Positions 35,082 to 44,573 are shown, numbered from the stretch's first letter. The stretch is DNA of 64,000 bases from Thiomicrorhabdus sp965602805 (GCA_965602805.1 CBFCZK010000013.1:1-64000), one strand, 5' to 3'. Program-made: numbers and translations. Notes: generated by a model not told the origin, from the letters alone.

Positions 35082-35894
35082 ATGTTTAAAATAACTCTCT
35101 CACTATTACTCTTAACAGCCTCAAGCTTACTCTCCTTTTCGACTTTAGCCGCCGAGGATTCTTGTGCCGCCGAAAAAATCGATGTCTGGACTAAAGCCAG
35201 CTATGCGACCAATGGTAGCAATCTAATTATTCAGGGAAAACGCGTTCGACTGGTCGGTCTTTATGCACCGCAAATTGAGCGCAAACATAAGTTCCACACC
35301 CCGGGTGAGCCACTGGCCAAAGAAGCGCAAACCTTCCTTAATAAACTACTCGCTAACAATGATCTAGAAGTAGGCGTGGAGTATGACTCCACTAAAATAG
35401 ATAAATTTGGCCGTCAATTGGTGCATCTGTTTTTAAAAGATGGCACCAATGTCCAACAAAAAATTCTAGAAAGTGGCTTTGCCGTCAGTCGAATTGAAAA
35501 CGCGAATACCAAACATGCAAAATGCTACTTCGAAGCTGAACAAAAAGCGCGCCTGGGTGGTTTTCAGCTATGGGACTATCTTGCCAAGAACCCTGACTCC
35601 CACTTCCCTTTAGCTAAAAGCAGTGAGCTAAACTCGCAAGACGAGGGATTCCGCATCATCCAAGGTAAAGTATTAAAGGTTGAGAAAAGCTCTAGCAACT
35701 ACATTATCAATATGGACACGACAGGAATTCGTATTCCGAAACGTTATTGGGACCTGTTTGATTACAATGAAATCAAAAGACTCAAAGGCCAAGTCATCGA
35801 AGTACGTGGCCAAGCTTACCTTTATAAAGGCGTGATGTTTATGATAGTCGACCACCCTTTCTCAATTGATAAACTAAATCCCGTCAGAAAATAA
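35082..35894 (+). CDS. Secreted staphylococcal-nuclease-like protein
   Basis: A 270-residue protein with a signal peptide (LSLLLLTASSLLSFSTLAAE) and an SNase domain (about 35-170). Visible are VRLVGLYAPQIE, the GEPLAKEAQTFL helix, DKFGRQLVHLFL and GGFQLWDYLAKNP. The catalytic Asp/Arg/Glu set of staphylococcal nuclease is only partly conserved by eye. A second beta-rich region (about 190-265) with IIQGKVLKVEKSSSN resembles an OB-like repeat. It is likely exported to the periplasm and may bind or cut nucleic acid. It is monocistronic. Confidence 0.8.
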   Translation: MFKITLSLLLLTASSLLSFSTLAAEDSCAAEKIDVWTKASYATNGSNLIIQGKRVRLVGLYAPQIERKHKFHTPGEPLAKEAQTFLNKLLANNDLEVGVEYDSTKIDKFGRQLVHLFLKDGTNVQQKILESGFAVSRIENANTKHAKCYFEAEQKARLGGFQLWDYLAKNPDSHFPLAKSSELNSQDEGFRIIQGKVLKVEKSSSNYIINMDTTGIRIPKRYWDLFDYNEIKRLKGQVIEVRGQAYLYKGVMFMIVDHPFSIDKLNPVRK

Positions 35895-35954
35895 CCGACA
35901 TAGAATCGTCTTAACCCCCTTCAGGTTAGCTACAACCATTGAAACTTCCTTAAT

Positions 35955-35979
35955 AATGACCAGGCCTGGTCATTTTTAG
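35955..35979 (+). terminator. Palindrome-based terminator before hemE
   Basis: A 20-bp perfect palindrome (35955-35974) centred on ACCAGGCCTGGT (35959-35970), followed by a T run. It probably ends the SNase-like gene. Confidence 0.85.
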
Positions 35980-36043
35980 TTTTCGCACGCCCTACTTTCC
36001 GCTAGAATAGTCTCTTTCTTTTATTCAGATAAAGGGCCTTCCC

Positions 36044-37108
36044 ATGGCAGAGCTACAAAACGACCGTTTCTTACGTGCACTTCTTAGACAAGAAGTTGAC
36101 CGCACACCTGTTTGGATGATGCGTCAAGCTGGACGTTACCTTCCAGAGTACCGTGCCACTCGCCAAGTAGCTGGCTCTTTTATGGACTTATGTCGTAATA
36201 AAGAACTTGCCTGTGAAGTGACCCTTCAGCCTTTAGAGCGTTTCCCGTTAGACGCGGCGATTTTGTTCTCTGATATTTTAACGATTCCAGATGCAATGGG
36301 TCTAGGCTTAAAATTTGAAACTGGCGAAGGCCCAGTCATTGGTAATCCAGTTCGTACGATGGCTGATGCTAAGAAATTGTTTGTGCCTGATATGGCGTCT
36401 GAGTTAGGTTACGTGATGGATGCCGTGAGCACGATTCGTAAAGAGCTAAACGGTAGCATCCCTTTAATCGGTTTCTCTGGTAGCCCATGGACGTTAGCAA
36501 CTTATATGGTTGAAGGCGGATCGAGCAAAACTTTCTCTAAAATCAAAGCGATGATGTTTGACCAGCCAGCAACACTGCACCACATGTTGGATGTCCTAGC
36601 GGATTCGGTCATCGCTTACCTAAACGCACAGATTCAATCTGGTGCGCAAGCGGTTCAAATCTTTGATACTTGGGGTGGCGTCTTAACACCACGTGACTAT
36701 AACGAGTTCTCATTGCGTTATATGCATAAGATTGTCGACGGTCTGATACGTGACTACGATGGCCGTAAAGTACCGGTTATCCTCTTCACTAAAGGTGGCG
36801 GACAGTGGTTAGAAGCGATGGCTGATACTGGTGCAGATGCATTAGGTTTAGATTGGACAATGAACATTGACGAAGCCCGTGCCCGCGTGGGTGACAGAGT
36901 TGCGCTACAAGGCAATATGGATCCATGTATCCTATATGCTTCTCCAGAACGTATTCGCCAAGAAGTCGCTACAATTCTAGAGCAGTATGGACACGGTACA
37001 GGCCACGTATTCAATTTAGGCCATGGTATTCATCCAGAGATCAATCCAGAGCATGCTGGTGCCTTTATCACTGCAGTAACCGAGTTAAGTGGTCAATATC
37101 ACAAGTAG
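36044..37108 (+). CDS. hemE: Uroporphyrinogen decarboxylase
   Basis: A 354-residue enzyme converting uroporphyrinogen III to coproporphyrinogen III in haem synthesis. Signature segments are TPVWMMRQAGRYLPEYRATR near the N-terminus (shown here within 20 residues), LFSDILTIPDAMGLG, the FSGSPWTLATYMVEGG loop and LQGNMDPCILY. Length and order match HemE. AAAGGG lies eight bases before the ATG. A strong terminator follows. Confidence 0.96.
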   Translation: MAELQNDRFLRALLRQEVDRTPVWMMRQAGRYLPEYRATRQVAGSFMDLCRNKELACEVTLQPLERFPLDAAILFSDILTIPDAMGLGLKFETGEGPVIGNPVRTMADAKKLFVPDMASELGYVMDAVSTIRKELNGSIPLIGFSGSPWTLATYMVEGGSSKTFSKIKAMMFDQPATLHHMLDVLADSVIAYLNAQIQSGAQAVQIFDTWGGVLTPRDYNEFSLRYMHKIVDGLIRDYDGRKVPVILFTKGGGQWLEAMADTGADALGLDWTMNIDEARARVGDRVALQGNMDPCILYASPERIRQEVATILEQYGHGTGHVFNLGHGIHPEINPEHAGAFITAVTELSGQYHK

Positions 37109-37135
37109 TATTATTGATTCTTAAAACGAACCTAC

Positions 37136-37169
37136 AAAAAAGCCCGCAATGTTAATTGCGGGCTTTTTT
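37136..37169. terminator. Strong bidirectional terminator after hemE
   Basis: A 15-bp perfect stem (37136-37150 and 37155-37169) with core GCCCGCAAT / ATTGCGGGC, loop GTTA, and A and T runs on both sides. It serves hemE and the convergent EAL-HDOD gene. Confidence 0.93.
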
Positions 37170-37233
37170 GTTTTTGAACTGAGTGAATACATTACTGTTC
37201 ATGAAAAAATAGTAAATTAGAAAACTGTCAGAC

Positions 37234-38439
37234 CTAAAGCTCTAATGACTCTGCGAATTGTATCGCCTGCAGATAAAATGTCGATAACTCAGAGGCAGAC
37301 AGACCGGCAGGAATCTCAAAATCAGTTCGCCCCTGCTCCAAGCCTTTCACTGCATTTAATGCTAAGCCCAGCATACCTTCTCCGTTTAACAAAGCCTTAT
37401 GCAGATGCACATCCAAACCGAGCTTATCCAATAACTCTGCTAAATCCGTATCCATGACCGCATCCAAACAAGAGAATAGACCTACTGTAAAATAGCTGTC
37501 TTTGGAAAACTGCCCCAACTCTGCCCCCACTAACTCACAAAACTTCGCGCGAATCAAAGAGGTCATGAACAACTCTATTGGTTTATCTTCAACACCCGAT
37601 AAAATCAACATACTTGCCCAACTTTTAAGTCGATCTAATCCAAAACGCAGCACCGCATCATGAATCGAAGCAATCTGCACCCCGTGTAGATTTGTCTGCG
37701 CAACAAACTTCAGGAGTTTTTGACTCAAAGCCAAATCTTGACCAATAATATCTGATAATCGATGTAGATCGACATCCGGATCATAAACATTCGCTAACAG
37801 CTCTAATAGAGCCAACTTATTGTTTGGTAAACGCCTACCCACAATAATTTTTGGTTTGGCGAAGAAATAGCCCTGGAAATAATCAAAACCGAGCTTTAAA
37901 CAAAACTCATATTGCTCACGAGTTTCGACTTTTTCTGCAAGCAACATAATGCCTTTGGCTTTAATACGCGACACATGTTTTATAAGTTGCTGTGGGGTCA
38001 CATCAAGCAAATCAACCTTAATAATATCGGCAAATTTCTCAAGCACGACCAATTCAGGATTAAAGACGTAATCATCTAAAGCAATGGTATAACCCTGTTT
38101 TTTAAGGACGGTAAGTGCATCGATTAACTTTGAAGTGACTTTGATATCTTCAAGAACTTCAATCACCACCTTTTTACGCGGAAAAAAGGGTTGGACTTCT
38201 TTTAATAACAGCCCTTCGGTAAAATTCACGAATGCCAACTGACTATCCGAGAGTAACTCAGAAAGGCCAATATCACCGAAAGCGTTCATCATCACTTGTG
38301 CCGAGGCGACATCGCCCCCAACAATGACCGCATGATTATCTTCGGTGTTCGCCCTAAACAGGAGTTCATAGGCGATTACTTGAGTTTCAGTGTTAAATAT
38401 CGGTTGGCGACCGATAAAAATATCTATCATTTCTGACAC
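37234..38439 (-). CDS. EAL-HDOD signalling protein, second copy
   Basis: A 401-residue paralogue of the protein at 1390-2583. The N-terminal EAL-like domain starts IFIGRQPIFN and has YELLFRA instead of an EAL triad, plus ALDDYVF. It is probably inactive as a phosphodiesterase. The C-terminal HDOD domain (about 205-400) carries ALSQKLLKFVAQ and the RLKSWASMLILSG helix, shared with the first copy. It is convergent with hemE and monocistronic. Confidence 0.88.
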   Translation of the reverse strand: MSEMIDIFIGRQPIFNTETQVIAYELLFRANTEDNHAVIVGGDVASAQVMMNAFGDIGLSELLSDSQLAFVNFTEGLLLKEVQPFFPRKKVVIEVLEDIKVTSKLIDALTVLKKQGYTIALDDYVFNPELVVLEKFADIIKVDLLDVTPQQLIKHVSRIKAKGIMLLAEKVETREQYEFCLKLGFDYFQGYFFAKPKIIVGRRLPNNKLALLELLANVYDPDVDLHRLSDIIGQDLALSQKLLKFVAQTNLHGVQIASIHDAVLRFGLDRLKSWASMLILSGVEDKPIELFMTSLIRAKFCELVGAELGQFSKDSYFTVGLFSCLDAVMDTDLAELLDKLGLDVHLHKALLNGEGMLGLALNAVKGLEQGRTDFEIPAGLSASELSTFYLQAIQFAESLEL

Positions 38440-38526
38440 AAATTAACGTCCTATATCAAAACCCCACCTTGCATTAGAGACGGGGAATACTCATGATTAA
38501 ATTAATTTCACAATACTCTTAAAAGA

Positions 38527-38796
38527 CTATAACGCTTTAAACTCTTCAGGCATATCAACATCTTCATCGTTAAATAGAAATTTCTGCATCTCTTCCGTTA
38601 AAAAACTACGCGCTTTCGGATCTAAACTTGAAAGACGGTATTCATTAATCAATATCGTTTGCTGACCCAACCACTGTTTCCAAGCTTCTTTAGAGACATT
38701 GTCATAGACTTTTTGACCAACTTCTCCAGGAAAGGGTAAAAAATCTAAACCATCTAACTCTTCACCCATCTTGACGCACTGTACTTTTCTAGACAT
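38527..38796 (-). CDS. yggX: Iron-trafficking / oxidative damage protein YggX
   Basis: An 89-residue protein with MSRKVQCVKMGEELDGL at the N-terminus, LPFPGEVGQKVYDNVS, and the closing EEMQKFLF helix, matching YggX. It protects iron-sulfur enzymes from oxidation and carries one Cys (Cys7). It overlaps the mutY stop by eight bases, giving the common mutY-yggX order. Haem and iron genes occur close by. Confidence 0.95.
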   Translation of the reverse strand: MSRKVQCVKMGEELDGLDFLPFPGEVGQKVYDNVSKEAWKQWLGQQTILINEYRLSSLDPKARSFLTEEMQKFLFNDEDVDMPEEFKAL

Positions 38797-39874
38797 ATTC
38801 TTTCTCCATAAGAGTCATTATTTTACTAACTGGAGCGGGGACACCTAAACTCACCTCAGCCTGACATAACTGCTGTTTGTTGACCCACTCACCATCAAAT
38901 TGCATACTGTTTTCGCGCACACCTTGATACATCACTGGATGAATATCCAAATGATAGTGGCTAAATGTATGACGGAATACTTCCCATTCTACCAAACTCT
39001 GAGCAGACTCCGTTTCTGTTTCCACCCTTTTCACATCTGCTTGACAGCTTTGTAGGCAAGCATATTCTGGAAAACTCCATAAACCACCCCAAATCCCTTG
39101 TTGTGGTCGTTGGCGTAATAAGACCTGACCTTGCTGGTTCTCCAGAATCAAAAAATAAGCTTTTTTAATGGGTTTGATTTTCTTAGGTTTGGAGAAAGGA
39201 AATTCAGACACTCTATCCTGCTTTTGCGCCTGACAGGATTCGGCAACAGGACAGGTTCCACACTGCGGTTTTGAACGCGTACACAAGGTCGCCCCCAAAT
39301 CCATAATCGCTTGAGTGTAATCATTGAAACGCACTTCTGGGGTTAAGGCGTCGGCAACCAACCAGAGCTTTTGCTCATTACTCTTTTCACCCGGCCAGCC
39401 TTCTAGCGCTAGATAGCGACTCAACACGCGCTTTACGTTGCCATCTAAAATGGCATGACGCTCACCAAGCGATATGGATAAGATTGCCCCGGCCGTAGAA
39501 CGTCCGATACCTGGCAGCGATAAAACATCGTCAAAGCCGACTGGAAATTCACCCGCAAATTCATCACGAATCATTACAGCTGCCTTATGTAAGTTTCGCC
39601 CTCGAGCGTAATACCCCAAACCTGCCCAATGCCCTAACACTTCATCCTGTATCGCATCAGCCAAAGCTTCTAAGCTCGGAAAACTCTGCATAAAGCGTTC
39701 AAAGTAGGGAATCACTGTTTTGACTTGGGTTTGCTGCAACATAATTTCAGAGACCCACACACGATAAGGTGTAATCGCCTGCTGCCAAGGCAGATCATGC
39801 CGACCATGCTTGTCATACCAGGCCAGTAACAATGGTGGGAAAGTAGATAAATTTAAAGCCGTAGGAGAAGTCAT
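38789..39874 (-). CDS. mutY: Adenine DNA glycosylase MutY
   Basis: A 361-residue base-excision enzyme removing A opposite 8-oxoG. It shows the helix-hairpin-helix LPGIGRSTAGAIL, the catalytic Asp region LDGNVKRVLSRY and YTQAIMDLGATLC, and a [4Fe-4S] cluster motif C-x6-C-x2-C-x5-C (about residues 191-207). The C-terminal MutT-like 8-oxoG recognition domain (about 230-350) contains LLRQRPQQGIWGGLWSFPE. Length is normal. It is followed by yggX in an overlapping pair. Confidence 0.95.
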   Translation of the reverse strand: MTSPTALNLSTFPPLLLAWYDKHGRHDLPWQQAITPYRVWVSEIMLQQTQVKTVIPYFERFMQSFPSLEALADAIQDEVLGHWAGLGYYARGRNLHKAAVMIRDEFAGEFPVGFDDVLSLPGIGRSTAGAILSISLGERHAILDGNVKRVLSRYLALEGWPGEKSNEQKLWLVADALTPEVRFNDYTQAIMDLGATLCTRSKPQCGTCPVAESCQAQKQDRVSEFPFSKPKKIKPIKKAYFLILENQQGQVLLRQRPQQGIWGGLWSFPEYACLQSCQADVKRVETETESAQSLVEWEVFRHTFSHYHLDIHPVMYQGVRENSMQFDGEWVNKQQLCQAEVSLGVPAPVSKIMTLMEKEYV

Positions 39875-39912
39875 AGGGGGTATTTTTTGTCACGTTCATT
39901 AAGTTTGAATTA

Positions 39913-39927
39913 CGGTATACTATACCG
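39913..39927. promoter_or_regulatory. 15-bp palindrome in mutY-trmB divergent gap
   Basis: CGGTATA C TATACCG is a perfect dyad between the divergent mutY and trmB genes. It includes a TATACT -10-like hexamer. It may be an operator for both promoters, but no known factor was matched. Confidence 0.45.
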
Positions 39928-39960
39928 ATTATTTTTAACGTAACCAATTCAGATTTTACT

Positions 39961-40719
39961 ATGACTCAAACACCTTCAGATACACCAGAAATCGACTCAT
40001 CAGAGCCAACCCTTGACAAGCAAAAGGCGGAGACAAATACGCCACCTAAAGACTTTAGAATTAGAAGTTTTGCACTGCGCCAAGGCCGATTATCTCAAGC
40101 CCAACAAAATGCCACTGACGAACTTTGGCCAATCTACGGTTTAGAGTTGCAAGACAAATTGATCGATTTAACCGCTGTTTTTGGCCGCGATGCTCCGACA
40201 ATTATTGAAATTGGTTTTGGCATGGGAACCAGCCTAGCGGCGATGGCGGAAGCCAACCCAGATCAAAACTATATTGGTATAGAGGTACACCGTCCAGGTA
40301 TTGGCGCTTTGTTGAAACTGATTGGCGAGAAAAGTTTAACCAATGTTAGAGTCTATAACGATGATGCCATTGAAGTCTTAGCGCGTTGCATTCCAAAGGC
40401 CAGCTTAGCCGGACTTTACTTGTTCTTTCCAGATCCTTGGCATAAAAAGCGTCATAACAAACGCCGCATTCTACAAGCTGGATTTGCACAAACCGTCGCT
40501 AGCCACCTAAAACCTGGCGGACACTTCCATATGGCAACTGATTGGGAACATTATGCAGAGCAGATGATGGAAGTCATGAGCGAAGCCCCTAACTATCGTA
40601 ATACCGCAGGCGAAAAGGCCTATACGCCTCGTCCAGATTACCGTCCATTGACCAAGTTTGAGCAACGCGGCCATCGTTTAGGTCATGGTGTTTGGGATCT
40701 GATCTTTGAACGTGTGTAA
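39961..40719 (+). CDS. trmB: tRNA (guanine-N7-)-methyltransferase TrmB
   Basis: A 252-residue methyltransferase that makes m7G46 in tRNA. It has a low-complexity acidic N-terminal extension of about 30 residues, then the SAM motif EIGFGMGTSLAAMAE, EVHRPGIGALLK, and the family hallmark LFFPDPWHKKRHNKRRI. The C-terminus has TKFEQRGHRLGHGVWDL. It is divergent from mutY. Confidence 0.95.
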   Translation: MTQTPSDTPEIDSSEPTLDKQKAETNTPPKDFRIRSFALRQGRLSQAQQNATDELWPIYGLELQDKLIDLTAVFGRDAPTIIEIGFGMGTSLAAMAEANPDQNYIGIEVHRPGIGALLKLIGEKSLTNVRVYNDDAIEVLARCIPKASLAGLYLFFPDPWHKKRHNKRRILQAGFAQTVASHLKPGGHFHMATDWEHYAEQMMEVMSEAPNYRNTAGEKAYTPRPDYRPLTKFEQRGHRLGHGVWDLIFERV

Positions 40720-40755
40720 ATAGGCTAATTCAAAAACCAATCAAAAAAGCCTATT
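40719..40755. terminator. Weak convergent terminator
   Basis: AATAGGCT pairs with AGCCTATT across a 21-base loop. It lies between trmB and the end of the AsmA gene. A run of A gives a T run on the minus strand. The loop is long, so efficiency is doubtful. Confidence 0.4.
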
Positions 40756-43009
40756 GAAACAAACTGCTTAACTCGGCTATCAGTTGTTTTTGCTGTGGCT
40801 GATAAGCAGGCGAGGCCATTAGCTTGGTCATATCGACTTGCCAGCGGGCTTTTTCATAAATTCCGTCCACGACATTCTCAGAACGGCGATTAGCCTCAGT
40901 TTGTAAAGAACCTTGATAAATCAAAGGTACAGTCACCCCTTTTAACACCGATAAAGCCTGCGTTGGTTTTTCAATATTCAATAAAAACTGACTATCAATT
41001 TCAGCTGTATTCAAGTCATAGGTTCCCGAACCACTGCCTGAAAAACGTTGGCTATTGGCGCGAAACTGTTTTGCCGAATAAACACCTTGCTGCCACTTTC
41101 CAGAAAGATAAACGTTATCCAGCAAGGTACTGGCGGCTCGCGCCTCCAAAGTTCCGTTTAAGAGCTGATTGATATCCAAACCCTGTATTTTTACAGCCTT
41201 CAATTCCGATGAAAACAGACCATTCAGGCTTTGCTTAAGCGCCTTCTCACTAAGCCCTTTGCTTTGCAGGTTAAAGCGGCTCGTCAGTGTTCCCTCTAAT
41301 ATAGAGTTATCTGCACTTGAGGCCAAAGCGGTCTGTAAATCCAGTTGCTTTAATCGGCCTTTCCAATGATATTCTGGCGTTTCTTGAGTAACATCCACAG
41401 TAAGCTTTGAACGTAACTGTCCTTGATAGAGTTCAGCATCCAGCGGGGCAAATGCCAACAGACCCCGCTGTGCCAGTAGCGTTACTTGCAAGGAGGAAGC
41501 ACTGACATCCCAGGCGTTTAACTGATTAATTATCAACTGGCCACTGGCTGTCAGGTTCTGTAAATTCTCTATAGGCAGACCCACTGGTAGATATCGCACC
41601 GTAGAGGCTTTAGATACCACACTAGGTGATTGCTCAGAATTGTCTAAATTGATTTGACCAGGCCTGGTTGTTTCTACAGGCGATAAATTATCGGCATGAT
41701 CCTCAATCGCGTATTCAGCTTGATAAGTCTCTAAGTTAAGTTTATCAATGCTTAAATCAAACTCTAGAGCCGGCTCTTCACCCATTTGGTATGAGACCGA
41801 GCCTTGCAACTGTGTTTCATCAACCTGCACTTTTATCTTTTGCAATAAAAGTTTTTCACCATCCCACTGCCATTCAAATTGACCATTGCCTTCCGTCAGT
41901 GCTTTTTGGTCAATAAACTCTGGTAACGGCAACCCTAGATGATAAGCCCAATCTTTAAAATTTAATCCCTTCAAATCCACTGAACCATTGAGATCCGAAT
42001 GCATCCCAAAAAGGCCTGAAAAACTACTGGTCATTTCAGCCTCTAAACCTACAAACTTAGCCTTAACGACACTAATATTTTGTGTCTGTAAATCCAATTC
42101 AAAACTCTGTCCAGAGGTGGTTAAGCGGATTGCAGGGACATTCTCTTCGACCGGTAAATTAAATGTAAACAGGCCGTCCCAGTTCGTCAAAGTCCACCGC
42201 TGAAAATGATCAGTGATTTCTAAGGTGGTGTTTAAATGAAAATCATAAGTTCTTAAAGAGGGGCTGTGTTGATAGGTAAAGTCACTGCTCACATCAAAAG
42301 GTTGCCCCTTAACGACATCAAAGGTCAGGATATTAACGGCTGAAAGTTTAGCTAAATGCCCTGCCACCTGATTTTCAAGTTGCAACTCTCCCTGACGTAT
42401 GACTAGACTGTCAAACGCCCAATCAAAGCTTGCTTTTAGCCCTTCTGGCTTCATATCATTAACTTGAATCTGCTGTAACGATTCAAACCACTCTGATGCC
42501 GTTGGTGGATTATCATCACGCTTTAAAGATTCCGTAAAGCGCGCTAATTCTGGTGTTTTGGACAGCCCTGGCAACGTTGGTAACCATTGAGAGATTAGCT
42601 TAATATCAGACCAGTTATCACCTGTTGCGGTTTTGATTAAGTGTAACTTTGGTTCAATCAACTCCAAGCTGATGACCGAGATCTCTTTATCTATAAACAG
42701 TGACGCCAGTGAAAGCTCTATTTGAACTTCACGAACCGACAAAATATTTTCTTCGATAAATCCTTCTCTGTTTCTCAAATACATCTGCCCGACATTAAAC
42801 ATAAATGGCAAAACCGAGACGTCCACAGCACCCTCAATTTTAAAGTCACGACCGGTTACTTTTGCGACTTCTTGCTCAATTTGGGGTTTATATTGATTAA
42901 AGTCAATCAAACTGACCGCGCCAGCAAACCCCAAAAACAAGAGTATTGGGATAATCGCTAGAATCAGCGTGCCACGTTTAAACCATTTAAAAAAATTCTG
43001 TTTATTCAC
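40751..43009 (-). CDS. AsmA-family protein
   Basis: A 752-residue protein with an N-terminal membrane anchor (about 12-34, GTLILAIIPILLFLGFAG) and a very long periplasmic beta-rich region. The AsmA hallmark FDFNQYKP-like segment (SLIDFNQYKPQIEQEV) and VTGRDFKIEGAVDV follow the anchor. The C-terminal AsmA_2 region has GLSEKALKQSLNG, ALDINQLLNG-like and YDLNTAEIDSQFLL stretches. Such proteins bridge inner and outer membranes and move phospholipid. An exact ACCAGGCCTGGT lies in the gene (41657-41668), read T-R-P-G-Q. Confidence 0.85.
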   Translation of the reverse strand: MNKQNFFKWFKRGTLILAIIPILLFLGFAGAVSLIDFNQYKPQIEQEVAKVTGRDFKIEGAVDVSVLPFMFNVGQMYLRNREGFIEENILSVREVQIELSLASLFIDKEISVISLELIEPKLHLIKTATGDNWSDIKLISQWLPTLPGLSKTPELARFTESLKRDDNPPTASEWFESLQQIQVNDMKPEGLKASFDWAFDSLVIRQGELQLENQVAGHLAKLSAVNILTFDVVKGQPFDVSSDFTYQHSPSLRTYDFHLNTTLEITDHFQRWTLTNWDGLFTFNLPVEENVPAIRLTTSGQSFELDLQTQNISVVKAKFVGLEAEMTSSFSGLFGMHSDLNGSVDLKGLNFKDWAYHLGLPLPEFIDQKALTEGNGQFEWQWDGEKLLLQKIKVQVDETQLQGSVSYQMGEEPALEFDLSIDKLNLETYQAEYAIEDHADNLSPVETTRPGQINLDNSEQSPSVVSKASTVRYLPVGLPIENLQNLTASGQLIINQLNAWDVSASSLQVTLLAQRGLLAFAPLDAELYQGQLRSKLTVDVTQETPEYHWKGRLKQLDLQTALASSADNSILEGTLTSRFNLQSKGLSEKALKQSLNGLFSSELKAVKIQGLDINQLLNGTLEARAASTLLDNVYLSGKWQQGVYSAKQFRANSQRFSGSGSGTYDLNTAEIDSQFLLNIEKPTQALSVLKGVTVPLIYQGSLQTEANRRSENVVDGIYEKARWQVDMTKLMASPAYQPQQKQLIAELSSLFQ
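41657..41668. repeat. ACCAGGCCTGGT palindrome, in AsmA gene
   Basis: An exact copy of the palindrome, read in the frame ACC-AGG-CCT-GGT (Thr-Arg-Pro-Gly), different from the other coding copies. Confidence 0.9.
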
Positions 43010-43074
43010 ACTCTTGTACTCTTAAAACATTTAATAAGATATTTATCATTTTTAACATTTCGCATCATTCAATT

Positions 43075-44508
43075 CTAATCATTACGCTCTAACAACTCAT
43101 CCATATCTTCATCACCTTCTACCTCTTCGGAGAAGCTATCATAATAGGGTGATAAGTTACTCGTATTGCCCGCCGAATCTTCCAGTAAATACGCTTCCAT
43201 ATCGATTTCTGATAGCGCTTCGCTTAAAAAGGCACCTTGCATTAGATAGCACTGGTGACTGTTTAAAAAGGCCAATTGCTCTGCCGAACGGACACCGTAA
43301 GCAATGACCTTTTTATTTAAGGTCTGGCCTAACTGAATGAGCGCTCCAGTCATGGCTTCCAGCGAGCGACTATTGGTAATCTCTTGCACCAGACGTGAAC
43401 TGAGATGCAAGCGATCAATCTTCCAGTCATGCAGTCTCAACAAGGACCAATTACCCGAACCAAAGCCTTGTACTGCAATCTCAATGCCCAATTTAGATAA
43501 GGCACTTAATTGACTTGCCACGTCAAATCGCTGCGCATTTAAACAGGCTTCATTTAACGACAGAATAATCAGTTCTGGCGCTACCTCGTACTCTTCGAGC
43601 TGATCGGCGAACCAATCCACAAAGCTTTTTTGTTGAAAATGGCTCGGCCGAACATCCAAAATAAAAGGCATTTCAATATGCGCTTGAAGCAACTTTTGAT
43701 TAAAGCGCAATGCTTCTTGAATCATCCATTCGCTTAAATAAATCGCAGTTTGAGACTCATCGGCAATCGAAAACAAGTCGCGGGCATCTAAATTATCTAA
43801 GATGCTACTCTGCTCAGCATTAAGCAACACTTCAATCGCAACGACCGCTTGAGTGCGACTGTCATATACCGGCATATAATCTAATGCCAAACACTCTTCT
43901 TTTAAGGCGCGGCGCAACTCCGTCTGAATGCCTCTACGGCGTTCAATTTGACGCAACATTTCCGGTTGATATAACACGACCTGATTACGCCCCGAATGCT
44001 TGGCGCGGTACATCGACAAATCAGCAAACTTTAACAGGGTTTCAAGACCCTTAGCATCTTGAGGATAACAGGCAATACCAATAGAAGCGCCTATCTCGAC
44101 TTCAACACTGTCTGCACTGCTTAAATTCTCCAGTAAAATCGGTTGTGACAACTGCTCTACAATGGCATTGGCAACCTGCTCTAAACGGGCAATCGACTCG
44201 GGGGCTTGTAATAATACGACAAACTCATCGCCTCCCAGTCGCCCAGCAATATCAGGTTTTTCGCCCTGTAATTTTAAGACAGACTCAATCAAGCGGGCGA
44301 CTTTTTGCAACAACAAATCTCCAGCATCATGCCCTAAAGAATCATTGACCCATTTAAAACGATCTAAATCGATAAACAGCACTGCTTTCGACAACACCGT
44401 TGATTTACTCTCAACAACATCAAGCGCTTGCTGGGCGGCCTGAATCCAGCCCATACGGTTCGGTAGCTGGGTTAAATCATCAAACTTGGTTATCTTTAAA
44501 GCACTCAT
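43075..44508 (-). CDS. GGDEF protein with degenerate EAL domain
   Basis: A 477-residue cytoplasmic protein starting almost directly with the GGDEF domain (about 10-170). The domain contains LTQLPNRMGW, FIDLDRFKWVNDSLGHDAGD and the intact RLGGDEFVVLL. The I-site position reads EKPD, so the inhibitory Arg is missing. The EAL part (about 190-440) has IEVLLNA instead of EALLRW, and QGFGSGNWS instead of DDFGTGYS, so it should be inactive. The protein is probably a diguanylate cyclase with a regulatory EAL. It ends in an acidic tail. It is 66 bp downstream of hemW's end on the same strand. Confidence 0.85.
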   Translation of the reverse strand: MSALKITKFDDLTQLPNRMGWIQAAQQALDVVESKSTVLSKAVLFIDLDRFKWVNDSLGHDAGDLLLQKVARLIESVLKLQGEKPDIAGRLGGDEFVVLLQAPESIARLEQVANAIVEQLSQPILLENLSSADSVEVEIGASIGIACYPQDAKGLETLLKFADLSMYRAKHSGRNQVVLYQPEMLRQIERRRGIQTELRRALKEECLALDYMPVYDSRTQAVVAIEVLLNAEQSSILDNLDARDLFSIADESQTAIYLSEWMIQEALRFNQKLLQAHIEMPFILDVRPSHFQQKSFVDWFADQLEEYEVAPELIILSLNEACLNAQRFDVASQLSALSKLGIEIAVQGFGSGNWSLLRLHDWKIDRLHLSSRLVQEITNSRSLEAMTGALIQLGQTLNKKVIAYGVRSAEQLAFLNSHQCYLMQGAFLSEALSEIDMEAYLLEDSAGNTSNLSPYYDSFSEEVEGDEDMDELLERND

Positions 44509-44573
44509 AAATCAATTGTACTCATTTCATAAAGGTTTGTGATTAATCACATTCAAACGTTTTCAAAATCATC

